64,000 nucleotides of DNA from Cupriavidus yeoncheonensis (GTDB taxonomy: Bacteria > Pseudomonadota > Gammaproteobacteria > Burkholderiales > Burkholderiaceae): assembly GCF_905397275.1 (NCBI RefSeq), contig NZ_CAJPUY010000007.1:186001-250000 (forward strand). Reading direction: 5' to 3'. The notes under the pieces were generated by a model, which was not told where the DNA came from, ran no database searches, and was given only the letters and a program-made list of their open reading frames with translations. This document shows positions 47,688 through 56,815 of this stretch, piece after piece; the first letter of the stretch is position 1, and each line of letters begins with the position of its first letter. The position numbers and the translations under genes are program-made.

Positions 47688-48608
47688 TCAGGCACTGCCC
47701 GGACGGAACGGCTTGCCCAGCGAGGCGGGCATGTTCAGCCAGATCCAGGCCGGGTTGCGCGAGATCAGCGCCAGCACGACGATGGTGGCCGCGTACGGCA
47801 GCATCGACAGGAACTGCGACGGCACCGACACGCCGATGCCCTGCAGGTAGAACTGCAGGATCGTCACGCCGCCGAACAGCCACGCGCCGACCAGCACGCG
47901 GCCCGGGCGCCAGGTGGCAAACGTGGTCAGCGCCAGCGCGATCCAGCCACGGCCGGCGACAAGGTTCTCGACCCACATCGGCGTGTACACCAGCGACAGG
48001 TAGGCGCCGGCCAGGCCGCAGCAGGCGCCGCCGAACAGCAGCGCGCCGAAGCGGATGGTGCGCACCGGATAGCCGAGCGCGTGCGCGGATTCCGGCGATT
48101 CGCCGATCGCGCGCAGCGTGAGCCCCGCGCGCGTGCGGAACAGCAACCACATGATGGCAAAGCACAGCAGCAGGCTGAAATACACCATCCAGTGTTGCTG
48201 GAAGAAGGCCGGGCCGATGAAGGGGATGTCGGCCAGCCCCGGGATCGACCTGGCCTGCGCCGGCATGGCATGGCCGACGAAGCGCTGGCCCATGAAGGCC
48301 GACAGGCCGGTGCCGAAGATCGACAGCGCAAGGCCGGTGGCGACCTGGTTGGTCGCCAGCACCAGCGCCAGCCACGAGAACAGCGAGGCCATCAGCATGC
48401 CGGCGACCGCGCCGGCGAGAAAGCCGAGCAGCGGCTGCTGCGTCTGGTAGCCGACCATGAAGCCGGCCACCGCAGCCACCAGCATCATGCCTTCGGCGCC
48501 GAGGTTGAGCACGCCGGAGCGTTCGTTGATGAGCAGGCCCAGCGCGGCCAGCAGCAGCGGCGTGCCGGCGTTGATCGCGGTGGCGATGAGAGGAGCGAGT
48601 TGTTCCAT
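47688..48608 (-). CDS. ABC transporter permease, nucleoside type (second)
   Basis: The 306-residue membrane protein begins MEQLAPLIATAINAGTPLL. It has the BPD_transp_2 features LINERSGVLNLGAEGMMLV and RAIGESPESAHALGYPVRT. Eight to ten spans are visible. With the preceding permease it forms the channel of the BMP-type uptake system. It lies 17 bases after the first permease and 60 bases before the BMP gene. Confidence 0.93.
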   Translation of the reverse strand: MEQLAPLIATAINAGTPLLLAALGLLINERSGVLNLGAEGMMLVAAVAGFMVGYQTQQPLLGFLAGAVAGMLMASLFSWLALVLATNQVATGLALSIFGTGLSAFMGQRFVGHAMPAQARSIPGLADIPFIGPAFFQQHWMVYFSLLLCFAIMWLLFRTRAGLTLRAIGESPESAHALGYPVRTIRFGALLFGGACCGLAGAYLSLVYTPMWVENLVAGRGWIALALTTFATWRPGRVLVGAWLFGGVTILQFYLQGIGVSVPSQFLSMLPYAATIVVLALISRNPAWIWLNMPASLGKPFRPGSA

Positions 48609-48625
48609 GTCCGATGTGGCTCCGC

Positions 48626-49735
48626 TCAGGCTGCCGTGGCGCGCCAGCGCAGGCGGTTTTCGATAAGGGTGTCGCAGGCCAGCAGGAAGAACAGCAGCAT
48701 GCCCTGGAACACCCAGCCGATCGCCGAGGGCAGCCCCAGGCGCGACTGCGCCATCTCGCCGCCGATATAGAACAGCGACATCATGATGCCGCCGAATACG
48801 GTGCCGACCGGATGCAGGCGGCCGACGAACGCGACGATGATGGCCGTGAAGCCGTAGCCCGGCGAGATCGACGGCAGCAGTTGGCCGATCGGGCCCGTGA
48901 CCTCGAACGCCCCGGCCAGGCCCGCGGTGGCGCCCGAGATCAGCAGCGCATTCCACAGCGCGCTGCGCGACGAGAATCCGGCATAGCGCGCCGCGGCCGG
49001 CGCGGTGCCGCCCACCTGCAGGCGATAGCCCGCGAAGCTGCGGAAGATGAAGACCGTCATCACCGCGACCAGCACCAGCATCACGGCAAAGCCCGCATGC
49101 AGGCGCGAGCCGGACATCAGGTTCGGCAACAGGTATTCGGACGAGAACACCCTGGACTGCGGGAAATTCATGCCGTTGGGGTCCTTCAACGGCCCGTTGA
49201 CCACCCACAGCATCAGCTGCTGCGCGATGTACGTGAGCATCAGCGAGACCAGGATCTCGTTGGCGTTGAAGCGGTCCTTGAGCAGCGCCGTGATCGACGC
49301 CCACGCCATGCCGCCGATCACGCCGGCGAGCGACGCCAGGATCAGCACCACGGTACCGTTCAGCGTCTGGCCCGGCACGTCGAAGAACAGCACCGTGGCG
49401 CCGGCGAAGATGCCGCCGGCAATGAGCTGGCCATCCGCGCCGATGTTCCACACGTTGGCGCGGTAGCAGACCGAGAGGCCCAGCGCGCACAGTACCAGCG
49501 GCACGGTCTTGAGCAGGACCTCGCCAATGGAGCGCGTGTCGCGGAGCGGGTCGGCGAGGAACACCTTGAGCGCGGCCATCGGGTCCTTGCCGAGCGCCAG
49601 GAACAGCAGCGCCCCGAACAGCAGCGTGAGCGCGAGCGCGATCACCGGCGAGGCATAGGCCATGGTCCGCGACGGCAGGCCGCGCGGCGCCAGCGTGATG
49701 GGGGAGCGTGGCAGCAGCGAGCGCATTTCAGCCAT
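48626..49735 (-). CDS. ABC transporter permease, nucleoside type (first)
   Basis: The 369-residue protein has many membrane spans and the BPD_transp_2 motif LSVCYRANVWNIGADGQLIAG is represented here by ANVWNIGADGQ (about residues 92-102). ALLKDRFNANEILVSLMLTY and VGGTAPAARYAGF-like segments are typical of the YufP group. It overlaps the ATPase gene by 8 bases. Confidence 0.93.
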   Translation of the reverse strand: MAEMRSLLPRSPITLAPRGLPSRTMAYASPVIALALTLLFGALLFLALGKDPMAALKVFLADPLRDTRSIGEVLLKTVPLVLCALGLSVCYRANVWNIGADGQLIAGGIFAGATVLFFDVPGQTLNGTVVLILASLAGVIGGMAWASITALLKDRFNANEILVSLMLTYIAQQLMLWVVNGPLKDPNGMNFPQSRVFSSEYLLPNLMSGSRLHAGFAVMLVLVAVMTVFIFRSFAGYRLQVGGTAPAAARYAGFSSRSALWNALLISGATAGLAGAFEVTGPIGQLLPSISPGYGFTAIIVAFVGRLHPVGTVFGGIMMSLFYIGGEMAQSRLGLPSAIGWVFQGMLLFFLLACDTLIENRLRWRATAA

Positions 49736-51305
49736 GGCTGGTCACCTCCGCTGCGTGGGCATCGCGCGCTTGCGCGGGACCGCCTTCCCACAGGCCGCTC
49801 ATCCACAGCCCGATCTGTTCGCGCGTGGCGGTCCCGGCCGGGATCGACGGCGACAGGCGGCCCTTGGCGATGACATGCAGCCGGTCGCAGATCGCGAACA
49901 GCTCGTCGAGTTCTTCCGATACCACGAGGATGGCGCAACCCGTGGCCTTGAGCGCCAGGATCTCGTTGTGGATCTGCGCGGCGGCACCGACATCCACGCC
50001 CCAGGTCGGCTGCGCGACGATCAGTACCTTGGGGCCGCTTTCGATCTCGCGGCCGACGATGAACTTCTGCAGGTTGCCGCCGGACAGGCTGCGGGCCAGC
50101 GCGTCGGGCCCGCTGGCTTTCACGCGGAAGCGGCTGATGATCGAAGTCGCCAGGCCGGCCGCGGCCTTCGGCGAGATCACGCCGTTGCGCACATAGGGGG
50201 GCGCCTGGTGCGACAGCAGCGTATTGGTCGCCAGGCTCATGCCGGGCACCGCGCCGCGCCCGAGGCGCTCTTCCGGCACGAAGGCCAGCCCCGCGCGCCG
50301 CCGCTGGCGCGCATCCAGCCGGCCGGCCGGCTTGCCAGCCAGCTGCACGGACCTTGCGTCCGCGCGCGTGTCTTCACCGGACAGCGCGGCCAGCAGTTCC
50401 TGCTGTCCGTTGCCGGACACGCCGGCAATGCCGACGATCTCGCCGGCATGCACATCGAGCGAGATCTGCTGCAACTCGGTGGCGAACGCATGCGCGCGCG
50501 GCAGCGACAGTTCCTGCACGCTCAGGCGCACCTCGCCGCGCTGCGCGGCCACGCGCGCTTCGCGCGGCGGCTCGCCGCCGATCATCAGGCGCGACAGCGA
50601 CGCCGCGCTTTCCTGGCGCGGATCGCATACGCCCGTGACCTTGCCCATGCGCATCACGGTGGCGTGATGGCACAGCGCGCGGATTTCGTCGAGCTTGTGG
50701 CTGATGTAGAGGATGCTGGTGCCCTCGGCCGCGAGCTGGCGCAGCGTGACGAAGAGCGTTTCCACGGCCTGCGGCGTCAGCACCGAAGTCGGCTCGTCCA
50801 GAATCAGCAGCTGCGGGTCGGCCAGCAGCGCGCGCACGATCTCGACGCGCTGCCGCTCGCCGACCGACAGCGTATGGACATGGCGGTTCGGTTCCAGCGG
50901 CAGCCCATAGCGCTCGGCAGTGGCGCGGATGCGTTCCGCCAGCTGCTTCATGCTGCTGCCCGCGCCCTGGTGCCCGCCGGGCAGGCCCAGTGCGATGTTC
51001 TCGGTGACGGTCAGGGTGTCGAACAGCGAGAAATGCTGGAACACCATGGCAATGCCCAGGTTGCGGGCGTCATGCGGGCTGTTGATCGTGACCGGGGCCC
51101 CGTTGAAGTGCATCTCGCCGGCGTCCGGGCGGACCGCGCCAAAGATGATCTTCATCAGGGTGGATTTGCCGGCGCCGTTCTCGCCAAGGACGGCGTGGAT
51201 TTCGCCGGGGGCGACGCTGAGGCTGATGTCATCGTTCGCGATGACGCCGGGATAGCGCTTGCTGATATGGGCTAGCGCCAGCCTGGGTGGGAGTTGTGAT
51301 GTCAC
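49728..51305 (-). CDS. ABC transporter ATP-binding protein, nucleoside type
   Basis: The 525-residue protein has two ABC domains. The first has Walker A GENGAGKST (residues 41-49), signature LSVGERQR and Walker B LLILDEPTSVL; the second keeps SGNGQQEL and LSGGNLQK but has a weak Walker A and a degenerate Walker B (VLIVAQPTWGVD), as is common in this sugar/nucleoside group. The start is a GTG at 51305. It is first of a four-gene operon. Confidence 0.93.
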   Translation of the reverse strand: MTSQLPPRLALAHISKRYPGVIANDDISLSVAPGEIHAVLGENGAGKSTLMKIIFGAVRPDAGEMHFNGAPVTINSPHDARNLGIAMVFQHFSLFDTLTVTENIALGLPGGHQGAGSSMKQLAERIRATAERYGLPLEPNRHVHTLSVGERQRVEIVRALLADPQLLILDEPTSVLTPQAVETLFVTLRQLAAEGTSILYISHKLDEIRALCHHATVMRMGKVTGVCDPRQESAASLSRLMIGGEPPREARVAAQRGEVRLSVQELSLPRAHAFATELQQISLDVHAGEIVGIAGVSGNGQQELLAALSGEDTRADARSVQLAGKPAGRLDARQRRRAGLAFVPEERLGRGAVPGMSLATNTLLSHQAPPYVRNGVISPKAAAGLATSIISRFRVKASGPDALARSLSGGNLQKFIVGREIESGPKVLIVAQPTWGVDVGAAAQIHNEILALKATGCAILVVSEELDELFAICDRLHVIAKGRLSPSIPAGTATREQIGLWMSGLWEGGPAQARDAHAAEVTSHG

Positions 51306-51398
51306 TGAGGCGGCTCGGGTTGTTGTGGCGGCAACGTGGAAGGCAGTCAGTCAGCGGCAGTGCGTGGCGCAGCATCGCCGCGACGCATTGCAGCATTC

Positions 51399-51438
51399 AT
51401 CATGATTTCGTGATGCATGATATTGGTTACGAATTATA
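51399..51438 (-). promoter_or_regulatory. possible promoter/operator of the nucleoside ABC operon
   Basis: In the gap between 51306 and 51530 an A/T-rich island holds TATAAT on the minus strand (51433-51438), about 130 bases before the ATPase start, and downstream of it the dyad ATCATG-N11-CATGAT (51399-51421). No good -35 box is seen, which would fit activator dependence. The rest of the gap shows no gene. Confidence 0.45.
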
Positions 51439-51527
51439 TAAGTGCGCGGCCCAGCGGCGGCCGCTTTCCGGCGTTTGTCCAAGCGCCGCAACGGTTGGCG
51501 GGTGGTTGCAAGGCGCATGCCGGGCAT

Positions 51528-51567
51528 GCAAAGAAAAACCGCCGCCCTCCGGAAAGAGGGCGGCGGT
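51528..51567 (-). terminator. intrinsic terminator of the pirin gene
   Basis: On the minus strand a perfect 12-bp stem (ACCGCCGCCCTC with GAGGGCGGCGGT) and a six-base loop are followed by TTTTTC and TTTG. It lies 80 bases after the pirin stop. Confidence 0.9.
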
Positions 51568-51646
51568 CTGGAGCGGTTCGGGGCCCCGGCGCGATGGCCT
51601 GCGCAGGCCGCGATCAGGCCGCAATCAGGTCGGGCTCAGGCCGGGC

Positions 51647-52576
51647 TCAGGCCCCGGTGGCGGCCGGGATCGTGGCGAAGCGTCCGTCGCGGAAATCCGC
51701 CAGGGTCTGGTAGATCTGCTCCTGCGTGTTCATCACGAACGGCCCGTACTGGGCGATCGGCTCGCCCAGCGGCTGGCCGGCGATCAGCAGGAAGTGCGCA
51801 TCGGACCCGGCGCTGACGACGACGCCGTCGGCGTTGGCCGCGTTGTCCAGTACGCCCATGCGCTGCGACTCGATCACCGCCTTGTCGCTGCCTTCACCGA
51901 TCGACACCTCGCCCCGGTACACATAGACGAAAGCGTTGTGCCCCGCCGGCAGCGCCTGCCGGAACTGCTGGCCGGCAGGCAGGTGCACGTCAAGGTAGAT
52001 CGGCTCCGTCACCGGCCGCGTCACCGCGCCGGCCACGCCGTGCGAGGCGCCGGCCAGCACGCGCACCGTGCCGCCGTTGTCCAGCGCCACCGTCGGAATG
52101 GCGTCGGCGGGCATGTCGCGATACCACGGCGCAGTCATCTTGTCGGACGCAGGCAGGTTCAGCCAGAGCTGGAAGCCTTCCATGCGGCCGTCTTCCTGCT
52201 CGGGCATTTCCGAGTGCACCACGCCGGCGCCGGCCACCATCCACTGGGCGCCGCCGTTCTGCAGCAGGCCTTCGTTGCCGGCGCTGTCGCGGTGGCGCAT
52301 GCGGCCGGCCAGCATATACGTGATGGTCTCGAAGCCGCGGTGCGGGTGATCGGGGAAGCCGCCGATGTAGTCGTCCTTGCTGTCGGTGCCAAAGGCGTCG
52401 AGCATCAGGAACGGGTCCAGCCGGCGCTGCAGGTTCTGCGTCAGCACGCGCGTCAGCTTGACGCCGGCGCCGTCCGAGGTGGCAATGCCGCGCACGACAC
52501 GATCCACGGCGCGCGAGCGCTGCACGGATTCCTGTGCGGTGGCCGGAACGGTGGCGATGGGGTTGCGGGTGTCCAT
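51647..52576 (-). CDS. pirin-family protein
   Basis: The 309-residue bicupin starts at 52576 (MDTRNPIATVPATAQ) with GGAGAAAG upstream. The N-terminal cupin has the metal site GGFPDHPHRGFETITYML, with two His and a Glu visible, plus HSEMPE. Pirins may act as quercetin dioxygenases or redox-sensing co-regulators; the role here is not known. A CTACA-N7-TGTAG dyad near 52648-52664 could be an operator for it. Confidence 0.9.
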   Translation of the reverse strand: MDTRNPIATVPATAQESVQRSRAVDRVVRGIATSDGAGVKLTRVLTQNLQRRLDPFLMLDAFGTDSKDDYIGGFPDHPHRGFETITYMLAGRMRHRDSAGNEGLLQNGGAQWMVAGAGVVHSEMPEQEDGRMEGFQLWLNLPASDKMTAPWYRDMPADAIPTVALDNGGTVRVLAGASHGVAGAVTRPVTEPIYLDVHLPAGQQFRQALPAGHNAFVYVYRGEVSIGEGSDKAVIESQRMGVLDNAANADGVVVSAGSDAHFLLIAGQPLGEPIAQYGPFVMNTQEQIYQTLADFRDGRFATIPAATGA

Positions 52577-52851
52577 GATTCTTTCTCCGGTTGGCGGGCC
52601 GGCTGGCGGGGCATTGCTGCTGCCGTCGTCGGCCACGTCGTGTTCAGCTACACCGACAATGTAGAGGTTTGGCCGTGAAAGAGTAGAGGGCGCACGGGCA
52701 ACAGATTGTTCTATTCGTACGCGCAATATGCTCGGATTCGAGTCAGTGGCGATAACGGTCGCATCCGCCTTTTCTCGCCGGTATTGCGGGCCGCCTGCAT
52801 CCTTGCGATACGGGTGAAAACTCGCCGCAAAAAGCCGCACGATGGGCGCAA

Positions 52852-52880
52852 ATGACAAGATCGATGAAGATGCGTATAAT
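52852..52880 (+). promoter_or_regulatory. sigma70 promoter upstream of the osmoprotectant operon
   Basis: ATGACA (52852-52857), 17 bases and a perfect TATAAT (52875-52880). It points towards the ABC genes starting at 53267, which would give a leader of about 380 bases. The neighbouring pirin gene is on the other strand. Confidence 0.65.
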
Positions 52881-52897
52881 AGCGCTCTCTTTGTCAT

Positions 52898-52952
52898 CCG
52901 TTGCCGTGGATTGATACCCCTGACTTACCCGTCAGGCCTTGTCTGGCAACGG
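52898..52952 (+). ncRNA. structured leader RNA candidate
   Basis: Right after the promoter, CCGTTGCC (52898-52905) pairs perfectly with GGCAACGG (52945-52952), enclosing a second perfect hairpin CCTGAC-N6-GTCAGG (52919-52936). The nested stems sit at the 5' end of a long untranslated leader. It does not match any riboswitch consensus I know. The remaining gap from 52953 to 53266 shows no convincing gene; an 87-codon frame across it starts with TTG and has no ribosome-binding site. Confidence 0.4.
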
Positions 52953-53266
52953 CCAATGAATTCGGCGGCGCGTCGACCTCTTCACTTTTCAGCGCTGCCC
53001 TGGCCACCTGGCTTCCGGTGATCGACCGACCCGGGTGCGCCGCTTCAGGGACTCGCCGCGCGAACGCCGCGGCATCCCGTCAACCGGACTTCTCGCCCAA
53101 TGCGGGGAAGTCCAACAGCCCGTCCGCTGGCGATCGTGCCGGTCATGGCGGCAATGCAATCTGAACCGGGACGGTGGCCCCCCAATTGACGGCCGCCTTG
53201 CCCATTTTGTTTTCCGCGTACGGAAAGTGGTGTTTTATGCGCTTTCGGTTTGCGGCGAGGGGGAAT

Positions 53267-53983
53267 ATGTCAAAGCAATCCGTGCGGCTGTTCGCCTGGG
53301 GATGCCTGACCGTGCTGGCGCTCGGCGGACTGGTCGCCTGGATCGGCGCGGACGTCATCCGCCAGCATCAGGAGCGCCTGCTCTATGACGTGGCCGACCA
53401 CCTGCGGCTGGTGGCGTTTTCGATGGCGCTCGCGCTGGCCACCGGCATTCCGGCCGGCATCGCGCTGAGCCGTCCGTGCATGCGCCGCTGGGCCGACCGG
53501 CTGATGCAGGTGTTCAACGTCGGCAACACGGTGCCGTCGCTCGCGGTACTCGCGCTGGCGCTGGCCGTGCTCGGCATCGGCGAGCGGCCTGCCATCCTGG
53601 CGCTGTGGCTCGCGTCGCTGCTGCCGATCGTGCGCAACACCTGCGAAGGCCTGCGCACGGTCTCGCCGACGCTGCTGGAAGCCGCGCGCGGCATCGGCAT
53701 GACGCCGTGCCAGCGGCTGCTGCGCGTGGAACTGCCGAATGCGCTGCCGGTGATGCTGGCGGGCATCCGCATCAGCCTGGTGATCAACGTCGGCACGGTG
53801 CCGCTGTCGTTCCTGATCGGCGCCAACAGCCTCGGCGAGCTGATCTTCCCGGGCATCTACCTGAACAACCAGCCGCTGCTGCTGCTGGGCGCCGCCGCCA
53901 CCGCGCTGCTGGCCCTGGCGCTCGACGCGCTCTTTGCCGGCGCCGGCAACCTGTACCTGCGCCGGCGCGGCCTGGCGCGATGA
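53267..53983 (+). CDS. osmoprotectant ABC transporter permease (first)
   Basis: The 238-residue permease starts MSKQSVRLFAWG after GAGGGGG. It is of the OpuB/YehY type: NVGNTVPSLAVLALALAVLG and EAARGIGMTPCQRLLRVELP (the EAA loop contacting the ATPase). A longer frame from 53174 is possible but less likely. Its stop overlaps the ATG at 53980 of the next frame. It probably moves glycine betaine, choline or related compounds. Confidence 0.9.
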   Translation: MSKQSVRLFAWGCLTVLALGGLVAWIGADVIRQHQERLLYDVADHLRLVAFSMALALATGIPAGIALSRPCMRRWADRLMQVFNVGNTVPSLAVLALALAVLGIGERPAILALWLASLLPIVRNTCEGLRTVSPTLLEAARGIGMTPCQRLLRVELPNALPVMLAGIRISLVINVGTVPLSFLIGANSLGELIFPGIYLNNQPLLLLGAAATALLALALDALFAGAGNLYLRRRGLAR

Positions 53984-54012
53984 ACGGCGGCCGAGAGGAG
54001 AAACAAGAACCA

Positions 54013-54960
54013 ATGGAACCGAAACGAGACCGCGAACGCCGCGCCTTCTGGGCCTTCATGGTGGTGGGCGCCGTGCTGGCCGCCGTGCTGCTGGGCTCGG
54101 CGCCGGCCCGTGCGCAGGCGCCCGCCGCCGAAGCCGCGCCGGTGCGCGTGGGCGGCAAGAATTTCACCGAGCAGCTGATCCTGTCGTCGATGACATCGCA
54201 GTACCTGCGTGCCAAGGGCATCGGCACCGAACTGACCGCCGGCCTGGGCAGCACGCTGATGCGCCAGGCCCTGGAGAGCGGACAGCTCGACGTGGTGTGG
54301 GACTACACCGGCACCGCGCTGATCGTCTTCAACAAGGTCGAGGAAAAGCTCGACGCGAAGCAAAGCTATGCCCGCGTGAAGGCGCTGGACGCCGCGCGCG
54401 GCCTGGTCTGGCTGGAGCCGTCGGGCATCAACAATACCTATGCGCTGGCCATGCCGAAGGAGCGCGCGCAGGCCGCCGGCGTGACTACGCTGTCGGCCTA
54501 TGCCGAGAAGATGCGCAAGAGCGGCGAGGACGCGCAACACCCGTTTGCGGTCGACATGGAATTCGCCGCGCGCCCGGACGGGCTGGAGCCGCTCAAGGCC
54601 CGGTACAAGCTGCCGTTTTCGCGCCGCGACGTGATCCAGCTCGACCCGGGCCTGGTCTACACGGCGCTCAAGAACAACCAGGTCGACCTGGGCCTGGTCT
54701 ACACGACCGATGGCCGTGTGAAGGGCTTCGAACTCGTGCTGCTCGAAGACGACCTGCATTTCTTCGCGGACTACAGCGCGGTGCCCGTGGTGCGCCAGGC
54801 TGCGCTGGACAGGCACCCGGAACTCGCCACGCTGCTCAACGCGCTGGCGGCAAAGCTGGACAACGCGTCGATGACCGACATGAACTACCAGGTGGACATC
54901 GGCCAGCAGCCGGCGGACAAGGTGGCGGCAGAGTTCCTGCGCAGCCATGGCCTGATCTGA
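54013..54960 (+). CDS. osmoprotectant ABC transporter substrate-binding protein
   Basis: The 315-residue protein (start MEPKRDRERRAFWAF at 54013; an ATG at 53980 would overlap the permease stop as ATGA) has a signal segment ending near ARAQA and the OpuAC fold: VGGKNFTEQLILSSMTSQYL, WDYTGTALIVF and DLGLVYTTDGRVKGFELVLL. It captures a quaternary ammonium compound in the periplasm. The aromatic cage residues cannot be fixed without a model. Confidence 0.9.
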   Translation: MEPKRDRERRAFWAFMVVGAVLAAVLLGSAPARAQAPAAEAAPVRVGGKNFTEQLILSSMTSQYLRAKGIGTELTAGLGSTLMRQALESGQLDVVWDYTGTALIVFNKVEEKLDAKQSYARVKALDAARGLVWLEPSGINNTYALAMPKERAQAAGVTTLSAYAEKMRKSGEDAQHPFAVDMEFAARPDGLEPLKARYKLPFSRRDVIQLDPGLVYTALKNNQVDLGLVYTTDGRVKGFELVLLEDDLHFFADYSAVPVVRQAALDRHPELATLLNALAAKLDNASMTDMNYQVDIGQQPADKVAAEFLRSHGLI

Positions 54961-54970
54961 GGAGGCGCGC

Positions 54971-55621
54971 ATGGACTTGCTGACCTACCTTCACCATAGC
55001 TGGCCGACGCTGCTGAAGCTCACCGCCGAACACCTGGCGCTCGTGGGCTCGGCCGTCGGCATGGCGGTCCTGATCGGCGTGCCGCTGGGCATCGCCATTA
55101 CGCGTTTCCGCTGGCTGGCGACGCCGCTGCTGACGCTGGCCACCATCGTGCTGACGCTGCCGTCGATCGCGCTGTTCGGGCTGATGATCCCGATCTTCGC
55201 GCGCTTCGGGCACGCACTGGGCTACGTACCGGCCGTGACCGCGGTGTTCCTGTACTCGCTGCTGCCGGTCATGCGCAACACCTATACCGCGCTGGTCAAC
55301 GTCGACCCGGGCATCCAGGAAGCCGGGCGCGGCATCGGCATGACGACGTGGCAGCGCATGCGCCGCGTCGACCTGCCGCTGGCCGTGCCGGTGATCCTGG
55401 GCGGCGTGCGCACGGCCGTGGTGATGAATATCGGCGTGGCCACCATTGCCGCCATCATCGGCGCGGGTGGCCTCGGGGTGCTGATCCTGCAGGCGATCAG
55501 CCAGAGCAATATGAGCAAGCTGGCCGTGGGCGCGGTCCTGGTCAGCGTGCTCGCCATCGTGGCGGATGCTTTCCTGCAATGGCTGCAGAAGGTGCTGACG
55601 CCGAAAGGAATCCGACTATGA
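54971..55621 (+). CDS. osmoprotectant ABC transporter permease (second)
   Basis: The 216-residue permease starts MDLLTYLHHSWPTLLKL and has about six spans, with TLPSIALFGLMIPIF and EAGRGIGMTTWQRMRRVDLP (EAA loop). It pairs with the first permease. Its TGA overlaps the ATG of the ATPase gene. Confidence 0.92.
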   Translation: MDLLTYLHHSWPTLLKLTAEHLALVGSAVGMAVLIGVPLGIAITRFRWLATPLLTLATIVLTLPSIALFGLMIPIFARFGHALGYVPAVTAVFLYSLLPVMRNTYTALVNVDPGIQEAGRGIGMTTWQRMRRVDLPLAVPVILGGVRTAVVMNIGVATIAAIIGAGGLGVLILQAISQSNMSKLAVGAVLVSVLAIVADAFLQWLQKVLTPKGIRL

Positions 55622-56784
55622 TCGAACTCGACCGACTCACCAAGGCCTTCCCGCAGAAGGACGGCACCGAAGTGCGGGCCGTGGACGCTGTCTCGCTGAC
55701 GGTGCCGCGCGGGGAAATCTGCGTCTTCCTGGGGCCGTCCGGCTGCGGCAAGACCACCACGCTGAAGATGATCAACCGGCTGATCGAGCCGACCTCGGGC
55801 ACGGTGCGCATCGATGGCGAGGACACCGTCGGCATCGACGGCGTGGCGCTGCGCCGCAAGATCGGCTATGTGATCCAGCAGATCGGCCTGTTCCCGAACA
55901 TGACCATCGAAGAGAACATCATGGTCGTGCCGCGCATGCTCGGCTGGGACAAGCGCCGCTGCCACGAGCGCGCGCGCGAGCTGATGTCGATGGTGCAGCT
56001 CGACCCCGACCGCATGCTGTCGCGCTATCCGCGCGAGCTGTCGGGCGGGCAGCAGCAGCGCATCGGCGTGATCCGCGCGCTCGCGGCCGACGCGCCGGTG
56101 CTGCTGATGGACGAACCCTTCGGCGCGGTCGACCCGATCAACCGCGAGAGCATCCAGAACGAATTCCTGCTGATGCAGCGCCAGCTCGGCAAGACCGTGA
56201 TCATGGTCTCGCACGATATCGACGAGGCCATCAAGCTGGCCAGCAAGGTCGCGGTGTTCCGGCGCGGCAAGCTGGTGCAGTTCGATCATCCGGACGCGCT
56301 GCTGGCGCACCCGGCCGATGAATTTGTGCAAGCTTTTGTCGGCCACGACAACACGCTCAAGCGCCTGCTGCTCGTGAGCGCCGGCGATGCCGCCACCATG
56401 CCGCCGAGCTGCCGCCCGGACATGGCCCTGTCCGACGCGCTCGGCGTGATGGACGATGCCGACGTGCGCCACCTGCCGGTGGTCGACGACGCGCAGCGCG
56501 CGCTGGGCTACGTCACGCGCCGCGATGCGCGCGGGGGCACCGGCCGCTGCAGCGACGCGATGCGTGCGTTCCCCGCCGCGGCCACGTCCGACGAGCACCT
56601 GCGCATCCTGCTGTCGCGCATGTACCAGCACAACACGAGCTGGCTGCCGGTGGTGGACGCCGACGGCGCCTACCTTGGCGAAGTGACGCAGGATTCGATC
56701 GCGTGCTACCTCAGCTCGGGCCGCTCGCGCGGCAGCGCGCCGGTCATCCAGCCCCCGGCGCAACCGCTGCGCGCCGCGGCGTGA
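55618..56784 (+). CDS. osmoprotectant ABC transporter ATP-binding protein with CBS domains
   Basis: The 388-residue ATPase has Walker A GPSGCGKTT (about residues 37-45), Q-loop IGYVIQQIGLFPNMT, signature LSGGQQQR, Walker B VLLMDEPFGAVD and the switch His in VSHDIDEA. Two CBS domains follow (about 265-375), with MDDADVRHLPVVDDA and NTSWLPVVDADGAYLG; in OpuA such domains sense ionic strength. It closes the four-gene operon. Confidence 0.94.
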   Translation: MIELDRLTKAFPQKDGTEVRAVDAVSLTVPRGEICVFLGPSGCGKTTTLKMINRLIEPTSGTVRIDGEDTVGIDGVALRRKIGYVIQQIGLFPNMTIEENIMVVPRMLGWDKRRCHERARELMSMVQLDPDRMLSRYPRELSGGQQQRIGVIRALAADAPVLLMDEPFGAVDPINRESIQNEFLLMQRQLGKTVIMVSHDIDEAIKLASKVAVFRRGKLVQFDHPDALLAHPADEFVQAFVGHDNTLKRLLLVSAGDAATMPPSCRPDMALSDALGVMDDADVRHLPVVDDAQRALGYVTRRDARGGTGRCSDAMRAFPAAATSDEHLRILLSRMYQHNTSWLPVVDADGAYLGEVTQDSIACYLSSGRSRGSAPVIQPPAQPLRAAA

Positions 56785-56815
56785 GGATCGGCGCGGTTCG
56801 CGCTATGCTGGCGCC

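Noticed and set aside
47688-49490. A 600-codon minus-strand frame that would fuse two permeases
   Set aside because: Upstream of 48608 it is a shifted frame of the first permease; the true second permease starts at MEQLAP.
52901-53164. An 87-codon frame in the leader of the osmoprotectant operon
   Set aside because: It has a TTG start, no ribosome-binding site, proline/serine/arginine-rich composition and overlaps the structured leader.
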